Of a stretch of 64,000 bases of DNA, positions 21,195 through 28,301 are shown piece by piece. Each line of letters opens with the position of its first letter. The first letter of the stretch is position 1. The DNA is taken from positions 2,728,001 through 2,792,000 of the forward strand of contig NZ_CP110396.1 in NCBI RefSeq assembly GCF_029910215.1, read 5' to 3'. A program made the position numbers and the translations under genes. The stretch comes from Paraburkholderia sp. D15. GTDB lineage: Bacteria; Pseudomonadota; Gammaproteobacteria; Burkholderiales; Burkholderiaceae. The notes under the pieces are model-generated. The model worked only from the letters and a program-made list of their open reading frames with translations, had not been told where the DNA came from and made no database searches.

Positions 21195-21956
21195 ATGGAG
21201 CGTACCTCGATGAATGAATACTGCATGTTCAAGGGCGAACTGATCAACGCCGCGCCGTATCTGCCGACCTACCACGGCAGTCCGCACTACGTGATCAACG
21301 TGGCCGACACGAGAAAGGCTGACGGTTCGGTGTTCAAGATCGTGGTGAATTCGGCGTCGACGCAGATCGGCGAGGACAACAACTACAACGTGTACTCGTA
21401 CGCGGATCTCAACTTCTCGGACCCGGTCGCGGGCAAGCTTGGCGCGCTGAACCCGGGGCTTTACACGACGGGCTTCCCGCGCCTCGACTACTGGCAGGAT
21501 CAGAGCCTGCTCGACCTGCATCGCATGCGGCCGATTCCGTACGAGGGCGAGGACGGCAGTCGCGCGGACGTGAACGACATCATCAACCAGATCCTGACGA
21601 TCGACACCAGCCAGCCGGCCACATCCATTCCTTATGACGACGGCAGTGGAAAGCCGCCGCAGCCGCGCGACTTTTACCCGCCGCGCGAGAAGGGCGTGAT
21701 CGTCTACGGTTTCGGGTTTCTGTTTCAGCCGCAGGAAGATGGGCTGCATGAAACGCACATGAATCAGGGCAATCCGCGCGGACCGCACTGGAAGGAAAAC
21801 AGTGCGTTTCAGGACGGCGCGGTGATCGTGCAGCAGGGCAATAATTTCGCGGCGATTTTTACCGCCTTCCAGACGCAATATCTGCCGACGGATTCGAACG
21901 GCTGCCCGATGAAAGGCGCGCGGCCGCTGCCGGAGTTTGTGCTGGGGTCGAGTTGA
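21195..21956 (+). CDS. DUF2278 (YukJ-like) family protein
   Basis: A 253-residue protein. Family features: YHGSPHYVINV near residue 30, a conserved LDYWQDQSLLDL, and a C-terminal GFGFLFQP, HMNQGNP, WKENSAFQDGAVIV series with conserved histidine and asparagine. DUF2278 proteins are uncharacterised; the last motifs look like a small beta domain. Codon use is ordinary. The start at 21195 reads MERTSMNEY; the internal ATG at 21210 is an alternative. No related neighbour. Confidence 0.78.
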   Translation: MERTSMNEYCMFKGELINAAPYLPTYHGSPHYVINVADTRKADGSVFKIVVNSASTQIGEDNNYNVYSYADLNFSDPVAGKLGALNPGLYTTGFPRLDYWQDQSLLDLHRMRPIPYEGEDGSRADVNDIINQILTIDTSQPATSIPYDDGSGKPPQPRDFYPPREKGVIVYGFGFLFQPQEDGLHETHMNQGNPRGPHWKENSAFQDGAVIVQQGNNFAAIFTAFQTQYLPTDSNGCPMKGARPLPEFVLGSS

Positions 21957-22063
21957 GTTGCGTTGAGTTGCATTGATCGACAGGCACGTGTTGCACGCAT
22001 TGCCCGGATTGCCCGCATCGCCGGCAATCCGGGCCCGGCGGTGACAGGTCGTCGAACGATCGC

Positions 22064-22897
22064 CTAGCCGTCCGTCGACACCGTCACCGCTTCCCACTCG
22101 CGCATCTCGCGCTCCAGCGCCGCGAGCTTGCCGGTCACGAGCCCGAGCGCATCGCTGCCCAGCAATAGATGCGCGGGCGGCCGTGGCGCGGCGATCGCGG
22201 CGAGCATCGCCCGCGCGGCTTTCGCGGGATCGCCCAGCTGTTTGCCGCTCTTCTCCTCGCGCGCCTTGCGGATCGGATCGAAAAGCGCGTCGTAATCGGC
22301 GATCGAACGCGGCGTTCGCGACATCGATCGACCCGCCCAGTCCGTGCGGAACGAGCCGGGCGCCACCGCCGTCACCGCGATGCCGAACGGCGCGACCTCC
22401 TTGCCGAGCGCCTCGGAAATGCCCTCCAGCGCGAATTTGCTGCCGCAGTAATAGGTGATGCCCGGCATCGTGATGTAGCCGCCCATCGACGTGATGTTCA
22501 GGATGTGGCCGCGCCGGCGTTGCCGCATGAAGGGCAGCACGGCTTTCATCATCGCGACGGCGCCGAATACGTTGACGTCGAATTGCCGGCGCATGTCCGC
22601 GAGCGGCGATTCTTCCATCACGCCTTCGTGGCCATAGCCCGCGTTATTGACCAGCACGTCGATCGGGCCCACGTTCGCCTCGACCTCGGCGACCACGCCG
22701 TCGATGGAGTCGAAGTCGGTCACGTCCAGCACGCGGGCGAAAGCCGCGGTCGCGGACAGCGCCTCGAAATCGCGTTTCGCCTGCGCGCCGCGCACCGTGC
22801 CCACCACCGTGTGCCCGGCCGCCAATGCTTCCTGGGCGAGCGCGCGGCCGAAGCCGCTGCTCACGCCGGTAATCAACAGAATCTTGTTCGCTGCCAT
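22064..22897 (-). CDS. Short-chain dehydrogenase/reductase
   Basis: A 277-residue classical SDR. The Rossmann motif is TGVSSGFGRALA, the NNAGYG motif is intact, and catalytic YCGSK follows with a preceding Ser in NITSMGG. The second-strand Arg (GTVR) hints at NADP(H). GGGAGA precedes the ATG. Divergent from the AraC-family gene at 22991, a very common pairing in which the regulator controls the reductase. The substrate is unknown; such genes often answer reactive aldehydes or ketones. Confidence 0.88.
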   Translation of the reverse strand: MAANKILLITGVSSGFGRALAQEALAAGHTVVGTVRGAQAKRDFEALSATAAFARVLDVTDFDSIDGVVAEVEANVGPIDVLVNNAGYGHEGVMEESPLADMRRQFDVNVFGAVAMMKAVLPFMRQRRRGHILNITSMGGYITMPGITYYCGSKFALEGISEALGKEVAPFGIAVTAVAPGSFRTDWAGRSMSRTPRSIADYDALFDPIRKAREEKSGKQLGDPAKAARAMLAAIAAPRPPAHLLLGSDALGLVTGKLAALEREMREWEAVTVSTDG

Positions 22898-22990
22898 GAT
22901 GCTTCTCCCGTGTATCGACTGGAGAGTGCATACTAGTCTGGTCGAGTAGCTCGAATAACCCTGATTCCGCTGATTTTATTGCCTAAAACT

Positions 22991-23962
22991 ATGAACGAGT
23001 CGCAACTTGCCCGGCGCGGCGAAGCGCTGTCTTCGCGCAGCCGGAAGCGCATGATCGCGTTGCTGCGCAAGCTGGCGCCGGACGAGGGCTACAACCTCAC
23101 CGCGTTGCCGAGCGTTCGCATCCTGCGGTCGAACCGGCCGCTGTCGCGCACGCCGGTGCTTTACGATCCCGGCATCGTGGTGGTGTGCCAGGGGCGCAAG
23201 CGCGGTTACTTCGGCGATCAGCTTTATCTCTACGACGATCGTCATTACCTCGCGGTCTCGGTGCCGGTTCCGTTCAGCATGGAGACCGAGGCGAGCGCCG
23301 AGCATCCGTTGCTGGCGCTGTATCTGCACCTCGATTTCACGCTGGCCGCCGAAGTGGCCGTGCTGATCGACCGTGAGGGCCGGGCGGACAGCGTGCAGGC
23401 GCCGCAAAGCATGATGTCGACGCCGATGGACGAGCCGATGCAGGCCTCCGTCCTGCGTCTGCTGGAGGCGTTGAGCAAGCCGCTCGAAGCGGCCGTGCTC
23501 GGACCAGGCCTGTTGCGCGAACTGTATTTCCGCGTGCTCACCGGACCGCAAGGCAGCGCGATACGCGAGGCGCTTGCGATGCGCGGGCAGTTCGGCAGAA
23601 TCGGCAAGTCGTTGCGCGTCATTCACGCCGAGTACGCGCATCCGCTCGACGTGACGCAACTGGCCGGCGAAGCGAGCATGAGCGTGCCGACATTTCATAC
23701 GCATTTCAAGGCGATTACGCAGATGTCGCCGATGCAGTACGTGAAGTCCACGCGTCTGCATCAGGCGCGCCTGTTGATGATCCGCGAGGATCTGAGCGCG
23801 GAGGCGGCGTGTCATGCGGTGGGTTATACGAGCGCGTCGCAGTTCAGCAGGGAGTTCAAGCGGCTGTTCGGCCTGACGCCGGCGGCGGAAGCGAAGCGCA
23901 TGCGCGACAATTTCGCGATTCCGGCGGCGTTCGCGGATGCGGAATTCGTTTCGTCGCATTGA
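22991..23962 (+). CDS. AraC-family regulator with N-terminal AraC_N domain
   Basis: A 323-residue regulator. The N-terminal cupin-like domain (residues ~25-180; LYDPGIVVVCQGRKRGYFGD) is of the AraC_N type, and the C-terminal double helix-turn-helix includes DVTQLAGEASMSVPTFHTHF and AACHAVGYTSASQFSREFKRLFG. The start at 22991 (MNESQL) is preferred over a TTG four codons earlier. Divergently transcribed from the SDR gene with a 93-bp promoter gap, so it probably regulates it. No inducer is evident. Confidence 0.9.
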   Translation: MNESQLARRGEALSSRSRKRMIALLRKLAPDEGYNLTALPSVRILRSNRPLSRTPVLYDPGIVVVCQGRKRGYFGDQLYLYDDRHYLAVSVPVPFSMETEASAEHPLLALYLHLDFTLAAEVAVLIDREGRADSVQAPQSMMSTPMDEPMQASVLRLLEALSKPLEAAVLGPGLLRELYFRVLTGPQGSAIREALAMRGQFGRIGKSLRVIHAEYAHPLDVTQLAGEASMSVPTFHTHFKAITQMSPMQYVKSTRLHQARLLMIREDLSAEAACHAVGYTSASQFSREFKRLFGLTPAAEAKRMRDNFAIPAAFADAEFVSSH

Positions 23963-23987
23963 AGCACCGAGCTCCGGGTGCCGCGTC

Positions 23988-24031
23988 GCCGAGATGCCGA
24001 GATGCCGAGATGCCGAGATGCCGAGATGCCG
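23988..24031. repeat. 8-bp tandem repeat GCCGAGAT, 5.5 copies
   Basis: Five perfect copies of GCCGAGAT and a final GCCG, starting 25 bp after the AraC stop codon and ending about 68 bp before the next small gene. The perfect copies suggest recent slippage and possible length variation between strains. Confidence 0.9.
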
Positions 24032-24099
24032 CCCGGCGATCTTTCATACGCGGCTGCCGGTATCGCGGCATCATGAGAAAGCGCTGAACGGAGGCACCC

Positions 24100-24324
24100 A
24101 TGAGCAAGATCACCCTGCTGCATAACGACGACGAAGTCCTCGATCCCACCGATTCGACCCTGCGCGTACGCGGCACCGTCGAGGTGGACGGCAAGCACAA
24201 AGGGTCGTGGGCCGAGCATCTGAATGGCTCGTGGACGGCGCTGATCGACGGCGAATCGTTGAGCGCGTCGTCGAAGGAAGGCTTGATTGCGCAGATCGAC
24301 AACCGGTTCGGAGCGAGCGGCTGA
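24100..24324 (+). CDS. Small hypothetical protein
   Basis: A 74-residue acidic protein with a good GGAGG ribosome-binding site seven bases upstream. No signal peptide or membrane segment. It has a probable beta-rich core (STLRVRGTVEVDG, SWTALIDGES) and ends SKEGLIAQIDNRFGASG. Not recognised. It lies between the AraC gene and the fluoride riboswitch and may have its own promoter. Confidence 0.65.
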   Translation: MSKITLLHNDDEVLDPTDSTLRVRGTVEVDGKHKGSWAEHLNGSWTALIDGESLSASSKEGLIAQIDNRFGASG

Positions 24325-24359
24325 CGATCGGCCGGGCAGGCGTGCAACGCAATCCGTTG

Positions 24360-24389
24360 TTGCGTTGCGAAAATCATTTCGCTTAAAAT
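24360..24389 (+). promoter_or_regulatory. Putative sigma-70 promoter of the fluoride-responsive gene
   Basis: TTGCGT (24360-24365) and TAAAAT (24384-24389) are separated by 18 bp. Predicted initiation about seven bases downstream coincides with the first base-paired nucleotides of the riboswitch, which supports the call. An inverted repeat GCAACGCA/TGCGTTGC (24344-24351, 24361-24368) overlaps the -35 region. Confidence 0.5.
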
Positions 24390-24395
24390 CGCTGC

Positions 24396-24452
24396 CCGGA
24401 GATGGCATTCCTCCGAACAACCGCCGGGTCGACCGGCTGATGATGCCTACGA
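24396..24452 (+). ncRNA. Fluoride riboswitch (crcB motif) aptamer
   Basis: The sequence follows the crcB/fluoride aptamer pattern. CGGAG (24397-24401) pairs with CTCCG (24411-24415), enclosing the conserved GATGGCATTC. AACAACCGCC follows (pseudoknot and P2), then a GGCTGATGATGCCTAC block at the 3' side. Downstream, CCTGGGTG (24456-24463) can pair with CACCCAGG (24499-24506), a possible expression platform that also flanks a GAAGGAGG. The controlled gene is a CLC-type transporter starting at 24533, a known target class of this riboswitch. Confidence 0.9.
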
Positions 24453-24532
24453 GTTCCTGGGTGAAGGAGGTCGTAGCGCGTCCATTCTGGCGTCCTGCCA
24501 CCCAGGTTTGATATCGATCGAATCTGGAAATC

Positions 24533-25852
24533 ATGAAGCGTCTTCAATCCGTCGAGCAATTCGCCATGCTGCCGTATCTGGCGCGCTGGCTGTTGCTGTC
24601 CTGCCTGCTCGGCACCCTCGCGGGGTCGGCATCGGCTCTCTTTCTTTTCGCGCTCGATCTCGCCACCGAGACTCGCACCGGGCATCCGTGGCTGCTGTGG
24701 TTGTTGCCGGTGGCCGGTCTGGTCACGGGATGGGTGTATCTGCGTGTCGGCAAACCCGTCGAAGGCGGCAACAATCTGCTGATCGACGAGATCCACGATC
24801 CTCAGAAGATCGTGCCCAGGCGCATGGCGCCGCTCGTGCTCGCCGCGACCGTGATCACGCATCTGTTCGGCGGCTCGGCCGGCCGCGAAGGCACGGCGGT
24901 GCAGATGGGTGGCGCGCTGGCCGATCGGGTGACGCATCTGTTCAGGCTCGACAACGAAGACCGGCGGATTCTGCTGATGGGTGGCATCGCGGCGGGCTTC
25001 TCGTCGGTGTTCGGCACGCCGCTCGCCGGCGCGGTATTTGGTCTGGAAGTGCTGGCGATCGGCCGGCTGCGTTACGACGCGCTGCTGGCGTGTCTCGCGT
25101 CGTCGGTGGTGGCGGATTGCGTGTGCCGGATGTGGGGCATCCACCACACGATCTATACGATTCCGTTCGTGCCGGCCGTGACCGCGCCCGGTCTCGGCTC
25201 GGCGGTCGTGGCCGGGATCGCGTTCGGCGTGGCCGGCATGCTGTTCGCCGATTCGACGCACGCGCTGTCCGCGATGATGAAGCGCAGGATCGCGTGGGCA
25301 CCGTTGCGGCCGTTCATCGGCGGCGCGGTGGTGGCGGTGATGGCGACGCTGCTCAATGTGCCGCAATACCTCGGCCTCGGCATTCCGACGATCGAAGCCG
25401 CGTTTCGCGGCAATCTGCCGGTCTACGATTTCGCCGGCAAATTCGCGTTCACGGTCGTGACGCTGGCGTCGGGTTTCAAGGGCGGCGAGGTGACGCCGCT
25501 GTTCTACATCGGCGCGACGCTCGGCAATGCGCTCGGGCATGTGCTGGCGTTGCCGGTGCCGGTACTTGCGGGGCTGGGGTTCGTGGCGGTTTTCGCGGGC
25601 GCGGCGAATACGCCGATCGCGTCGACCATCATGGCGATGGAACTGTTCGGCACGCAGGTCGGCGTCTATGCCGCGGTGGCCTGTGTGGTGAGTTATCTGT
25701 TCTCTGGCCACACCGGTATTTATCGATCGCAGCGGGTGGGACATTCGAAGCATCTGTTCCTGCCGGAGGGTATTCGCCTTGCCGACATTCCCGCGCTGCG
25801 CCGCGCGCGGGGCAAGGAGGTTGCCGAGGCGGACACCACGGCACAGTCGTAG
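24533..25852 (+). CDS. CLC-F-type fluoride/proton antiporter
   Basis: A 439-residue CLC-family membrane protein. The usual GSGIP anion-binding motif is replaced by GGNNLLIDE, and GREGP by GREGTAVQ, changes typical of fluoride-selective CLC-F antiporters; the gating glutamate is kept. Further motifs include GTPLAGAVFGLEVL and FKGGEVTPLFYIGATLGN. A fluoride riboswitch directly upstream confirms the assignment. It exports fluoride from the cytoplasm to protect enolase and pyrophosphatase. Monocistronic; the ribosome-binding site (TGGAAA) is weak, consistent with regulated translation. Confidence 0.9.
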   Translation: MKRLQSVEQFAMLPYLARWLLLSCLLGTLAGSASALFLFALDLATETRTGHPWLLWLLPVAGLVTGWVYLRVGKPVEGGNNLLIDEIHDPQKIVPRRMAPLVLAATVITHLFGGSAGREGTAVQMGGALADRVTHLFRLDNEDRRILLMGGIAAGFSSVFGTPLAGAVFGLEVLAIGRLRYDALLACLASSVVADCVCRMWGIHHTIYTIPFVPAVTAPGLGSAVVAGIAFGVAGMLFADSTHALSAMMKRRIAWAPLRPFIGGAVVAVMATLLNVPQYLGLGIPTIEAAFRGNLPVYDFAGKFAFTVVTLASGFKGGEVTPLFYIGATLGNALGHVLALPVPVLAGLGFVAVFAGAANTPIASTIMAMELFGTQVGVYAAVACVVSYLFSGHTGIYRSQRVGHSKHLFLPEGIRLADIPALRRARGKEVAEADTTAQS

Positions 25853-25909
25853 GTCGAATGCACGAGCGTTCGTGATGAGCTGGTTGATCGCTTTGCGTCG
25901 GCCTGCCGG

Positions 25910-26944
25910 TTAAAGCTCGACCAGCACCACGCCCTTGAGCTTGCCCGCACACGCTTGCTGCAATGCCAGCGGCGCGTTATCGAGTCCATTGAACGTCGTG
26001 CTCGTCAAGACGATCGCGTCTTCGTTCCGCCATTCGTTCAATCGACGCATCCATTCGTCGAACGCGCCGGCGTCGTCTTCACAGGCGCTGTAGCCGCGCA
26101 GGGTGATGCCTTTGATCGGTAGCTGGAACGTATCGATCTCGGCGAGTGCGACGCAGGCGGAGCGCTCCCGCTTCAACTCCGCGCCAAGCGCGCCGAGCAC
26201 CACGCAACGCGCGTCGTCACGCGCCAGCGAGAGCGCGGCGCTCAACTGCTCGCCGCCGACCATGTCGACGATCACGTCGAGGCCGCGCGGCGCGGCCCTG
26301 GCCAGTTGTGCGGCGAAGGGACCGTCGTCGCGCGTCACCACGGCGTCGTAGCCGAGTTCGTGCTTCATCCAGGCGGCCTTATCGCGGCTGCCCGTGCTGC
26401 CGATCACGTGCCCCGCGCCGAGTTTGCGCGCGATCTGTCCGGCCATCGAACCAATGGCGCCCGCGCCGCTGGAGACGAACACGGTGTCGCCGCTGCGGAT
26501 TTGAATGCCGCGTGTGAGTGCCGCGTAGGCGGTCCATCCGTGTCCGAGGTAAGCGGCCGCATCGACGCGTTCGTGTGGTAGCCGCGTGCAGCGATGCGCG
26601 TCGACGAGCGCATAGTCGCGCCAGCCCAGCGGATGCATGACGATCTCGCCGCGCCGCAGTCCGCAATCCGGCGCGGCGTCGATCACTTCGCCGATGGCTG
26701 CATCGGCCAGCGCGTCGCCCGGTTTGAGCGGGGGAAAAGGAATGCCCTTGATTTCCTGCGCGTCGCGGCTCGCCATCAGGCGTGTCGAAACGGAGACTCG
26801 AAAGCTGCGGTTGCGTATCAGCACCTGAGCGCCCATCAGCGGCGCTAACGGTGTTTCAACGATCGAGAAATCGGTGGATTGAAGCTCGCCTTCGGGATGG
26901 GCGGCGAGTTGGACCTGGCGCGAGTAGCGGGGCAGCGGTTGCAT
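25910..26944 (-). CDS. Zinc-independent MDR-family NADP-dependent oxidoreductase
   Basis: A 344-residue medium-chain reductase of the CurA/leukotriene B4 dehydrogenase group: N-terminal segment PLAPLMGAQVLIRNRSFRVSV, GHGWTAYAAL, the nucleotide-binding SSGAGAIGSMAGQIARKLG and DMVGGEQL. Zinc-ligand cysteines are absent. Likely reduces the double bond of enones with NADPH. Start chosen at 26944 (MQPLPRYSRQ); 13 more codons upstream are in frame. Convergent with the CLC gene. No regulator is adjacent. Confidence 0.85.
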   Translation of the reverse strand: MQPLPRYSRQVQLAAHPEGELQSTDFSIVETPLAPLMGAQVLIRNRSFRVSVSTRLMASRDAQEIKGIPFPPLKPGDALADAAIGEVIDAAPDCGLRRGEIVMHPLGWRDYALVDAHRCTRLPHERVDAAAYLGHGWTAYAALTRGIQIRSGDTVFVSSGAGAIGSMAGQIARKLGAGHVIGSTGSRDKAAWMKHELGYDAVVTRDDGPFAAQLARAAPRGLDVIVDMVGGEQLSAALSLARDDARCVVLGALGAELKRERSACVALAEIDTFQLPIKGITLRGYSACEDDAGAFDEWMRRLNEWRNEDAIVLTSTTFNGLDNAPLALQQACAGKLKGVVLVEL

Positions 26945-27298
26945 GAGAGGTTCCCTTGACCAATGGCAAGCGGCAAGCTGCAAGCGACCGCATGGTGCGC
27001 GCTGTCTTGCCGGTGACGGTATGGAGGAATTTTTGCGTGGAACCGCGCCGATGACTACTCGCTTTCCGGGCGATTGTGTCGGAATGCGGCGGCGCAGGAT
27101 AGGGATAGCATTCTGGTCAAGAGAGTCGTGAGTAAAGCGAGCAAAAAGCTCACATTTAAGATCCGGAGAAATACTGCGCGAACGCCGTCAGCACACTTGT
27201 TGTCACGACACATTCTGTGTCGTAGGTCTTGGCCTCTAGTCATGAGAGCGTCGTTCCAGCGCTGACATCGCCAACGTGATGACGAGTCAAAAATGATC
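26945..27298. other. Intergenic region
   Basis: 354 bp with no convincing gene. A short inverted repeat around GAGCAAAAAGCTC (near 27141) may help terminate the minus-strand membrane-protein gene. Base composition is lower in GC than the flanking core region, marking the left edge of the accessory stretch. Confidence 0.5.
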
Positions 27299-28261
27299 TC
27301 ATTCGGCAGTGCGGTTACTCACCGATCGCGACTGCAGCGACGCGTGCGTGTCGAGCATTGACCGCGCCGCGACAACCACCGACGTTCCCGCCCCGATCGC
27401 CAGAGGATATTTCCAGTCCGTGTGATGCATGATCTGCGGAATCACGGAAATGGCGAGTGCCGGTAGCATGAATGTATCGGTGACATGGATTAACAGAATG
27501 CTTGCGGCGAGGGCGAACAGCACGGATAGCGGTCCGGTGCCGAACAGGTCGACGCCGCACCACCCGAGTGTCGCCGTTACCATGCATATCAGCGGAAGCC
27601 ATGTGCAACGGTGGCTCCACGGGCAAGTTTCGATCCGCACGAGTGTTTCGTACGCGATCACGATCAACGGCGGAAAAAGAATGAGCCTCACGCCGGTGAG
27701 ATCGGCCAACAGGTAGGCAAGCGCCAGGACGATCGAAAACACCCCCCATCGCACCGTCTTACTGGAGGCATGAGCTGGCGCCGGCCCACGCCTCGAAGCG
27801 ATGCCCGGCGCGGCGGTTCCAGACTGCCACCATCTCCGGTATGCGATCGACAGCAGCCCAAGCAAAGCGGTATCGAATGCAATGAACGCGACATAGTGCG
27901 CACTCGTGACATTGAATACGAGCGGCAGAAATCCCGCCGGGACGGCGGGAAACACCGCGGATTTCATCGTCCTGACGACAAGGATCGAGCCCGCAATGCA
28001 TAGGCATGCCGCCGGTATGCCGTACGGCAGATGGCTCGCGACAGTGAAACCCCAAAGCGCCGTCACCGTGGGCGTGGCGACGACCATCAGAGGTGCCGTG
28101 GCCCATGGTCCCGCTGGCCGCATGAAGACGCCATAGGCGAGTGCCGCAAGTTCGGGGAAGAAGGTGTAGTCGTTATGGACAAGCTTCCCCATCCCTGAAA
28201 CCACGCAAAGTAGAAATAGAGTCATGCCGGCGCCGGGCAACGGACTCGTGCGAAAGTTCAT
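27299..28261 (-). CDS. Polytopic membrane protein of unknown family
   Basis: A 320-residue inner-membrane protein with about nine or ten hydrophobic segments. It may be a tandem duplication: similar FFPELAALAYGVFMRP and LFPPLIVIAYETLVRI stretches open each half. It ends in a soluble tail. AGGAAAAG lies upstream of the ATG at 28261. The stop of the aceE-like gene is only 40 bp upstream on the same strand, so the two are probably co-transcribed, and a transport role for a 2-oxoacid or related compound is a reasonable guess. I do not recognise the family with confidence; an HPP-like relationship is possible. Confidence 0.6.
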   Translation of the reverse strand: MNFRTSPLPGAGMTLFLLCVVSGMGKLVHNDYTFFPELAALAYGVFMRPAGPWATAPLMVVATPTVTALWGFTVASHLPYGIPAACLCIAGSILVVRTMKSAVFPAVPAGFLPLVFNVTSAHYVAFIAFDTALLGLLSIAYRRWWQSGTAAPGIASRRGPAPAHASSKTVRWGVFSIVLALAYLLADLTGVRLILFPPLIVIAYETLVRIETCPWSHRCTWLPLICMVTATLGWCGVDLFGTGPLSVLFALAASILLIHVTDTFMLPALAISVIPQIMHHTDWKYPLAIGAGTSVVVAARSMLDTHASLQSRSVSNRTAE

Positions 28262-28301
28262 GCTGTCTTTTCCTGTCGTTCCACGATCTGATCGCCAGGC
28301 G

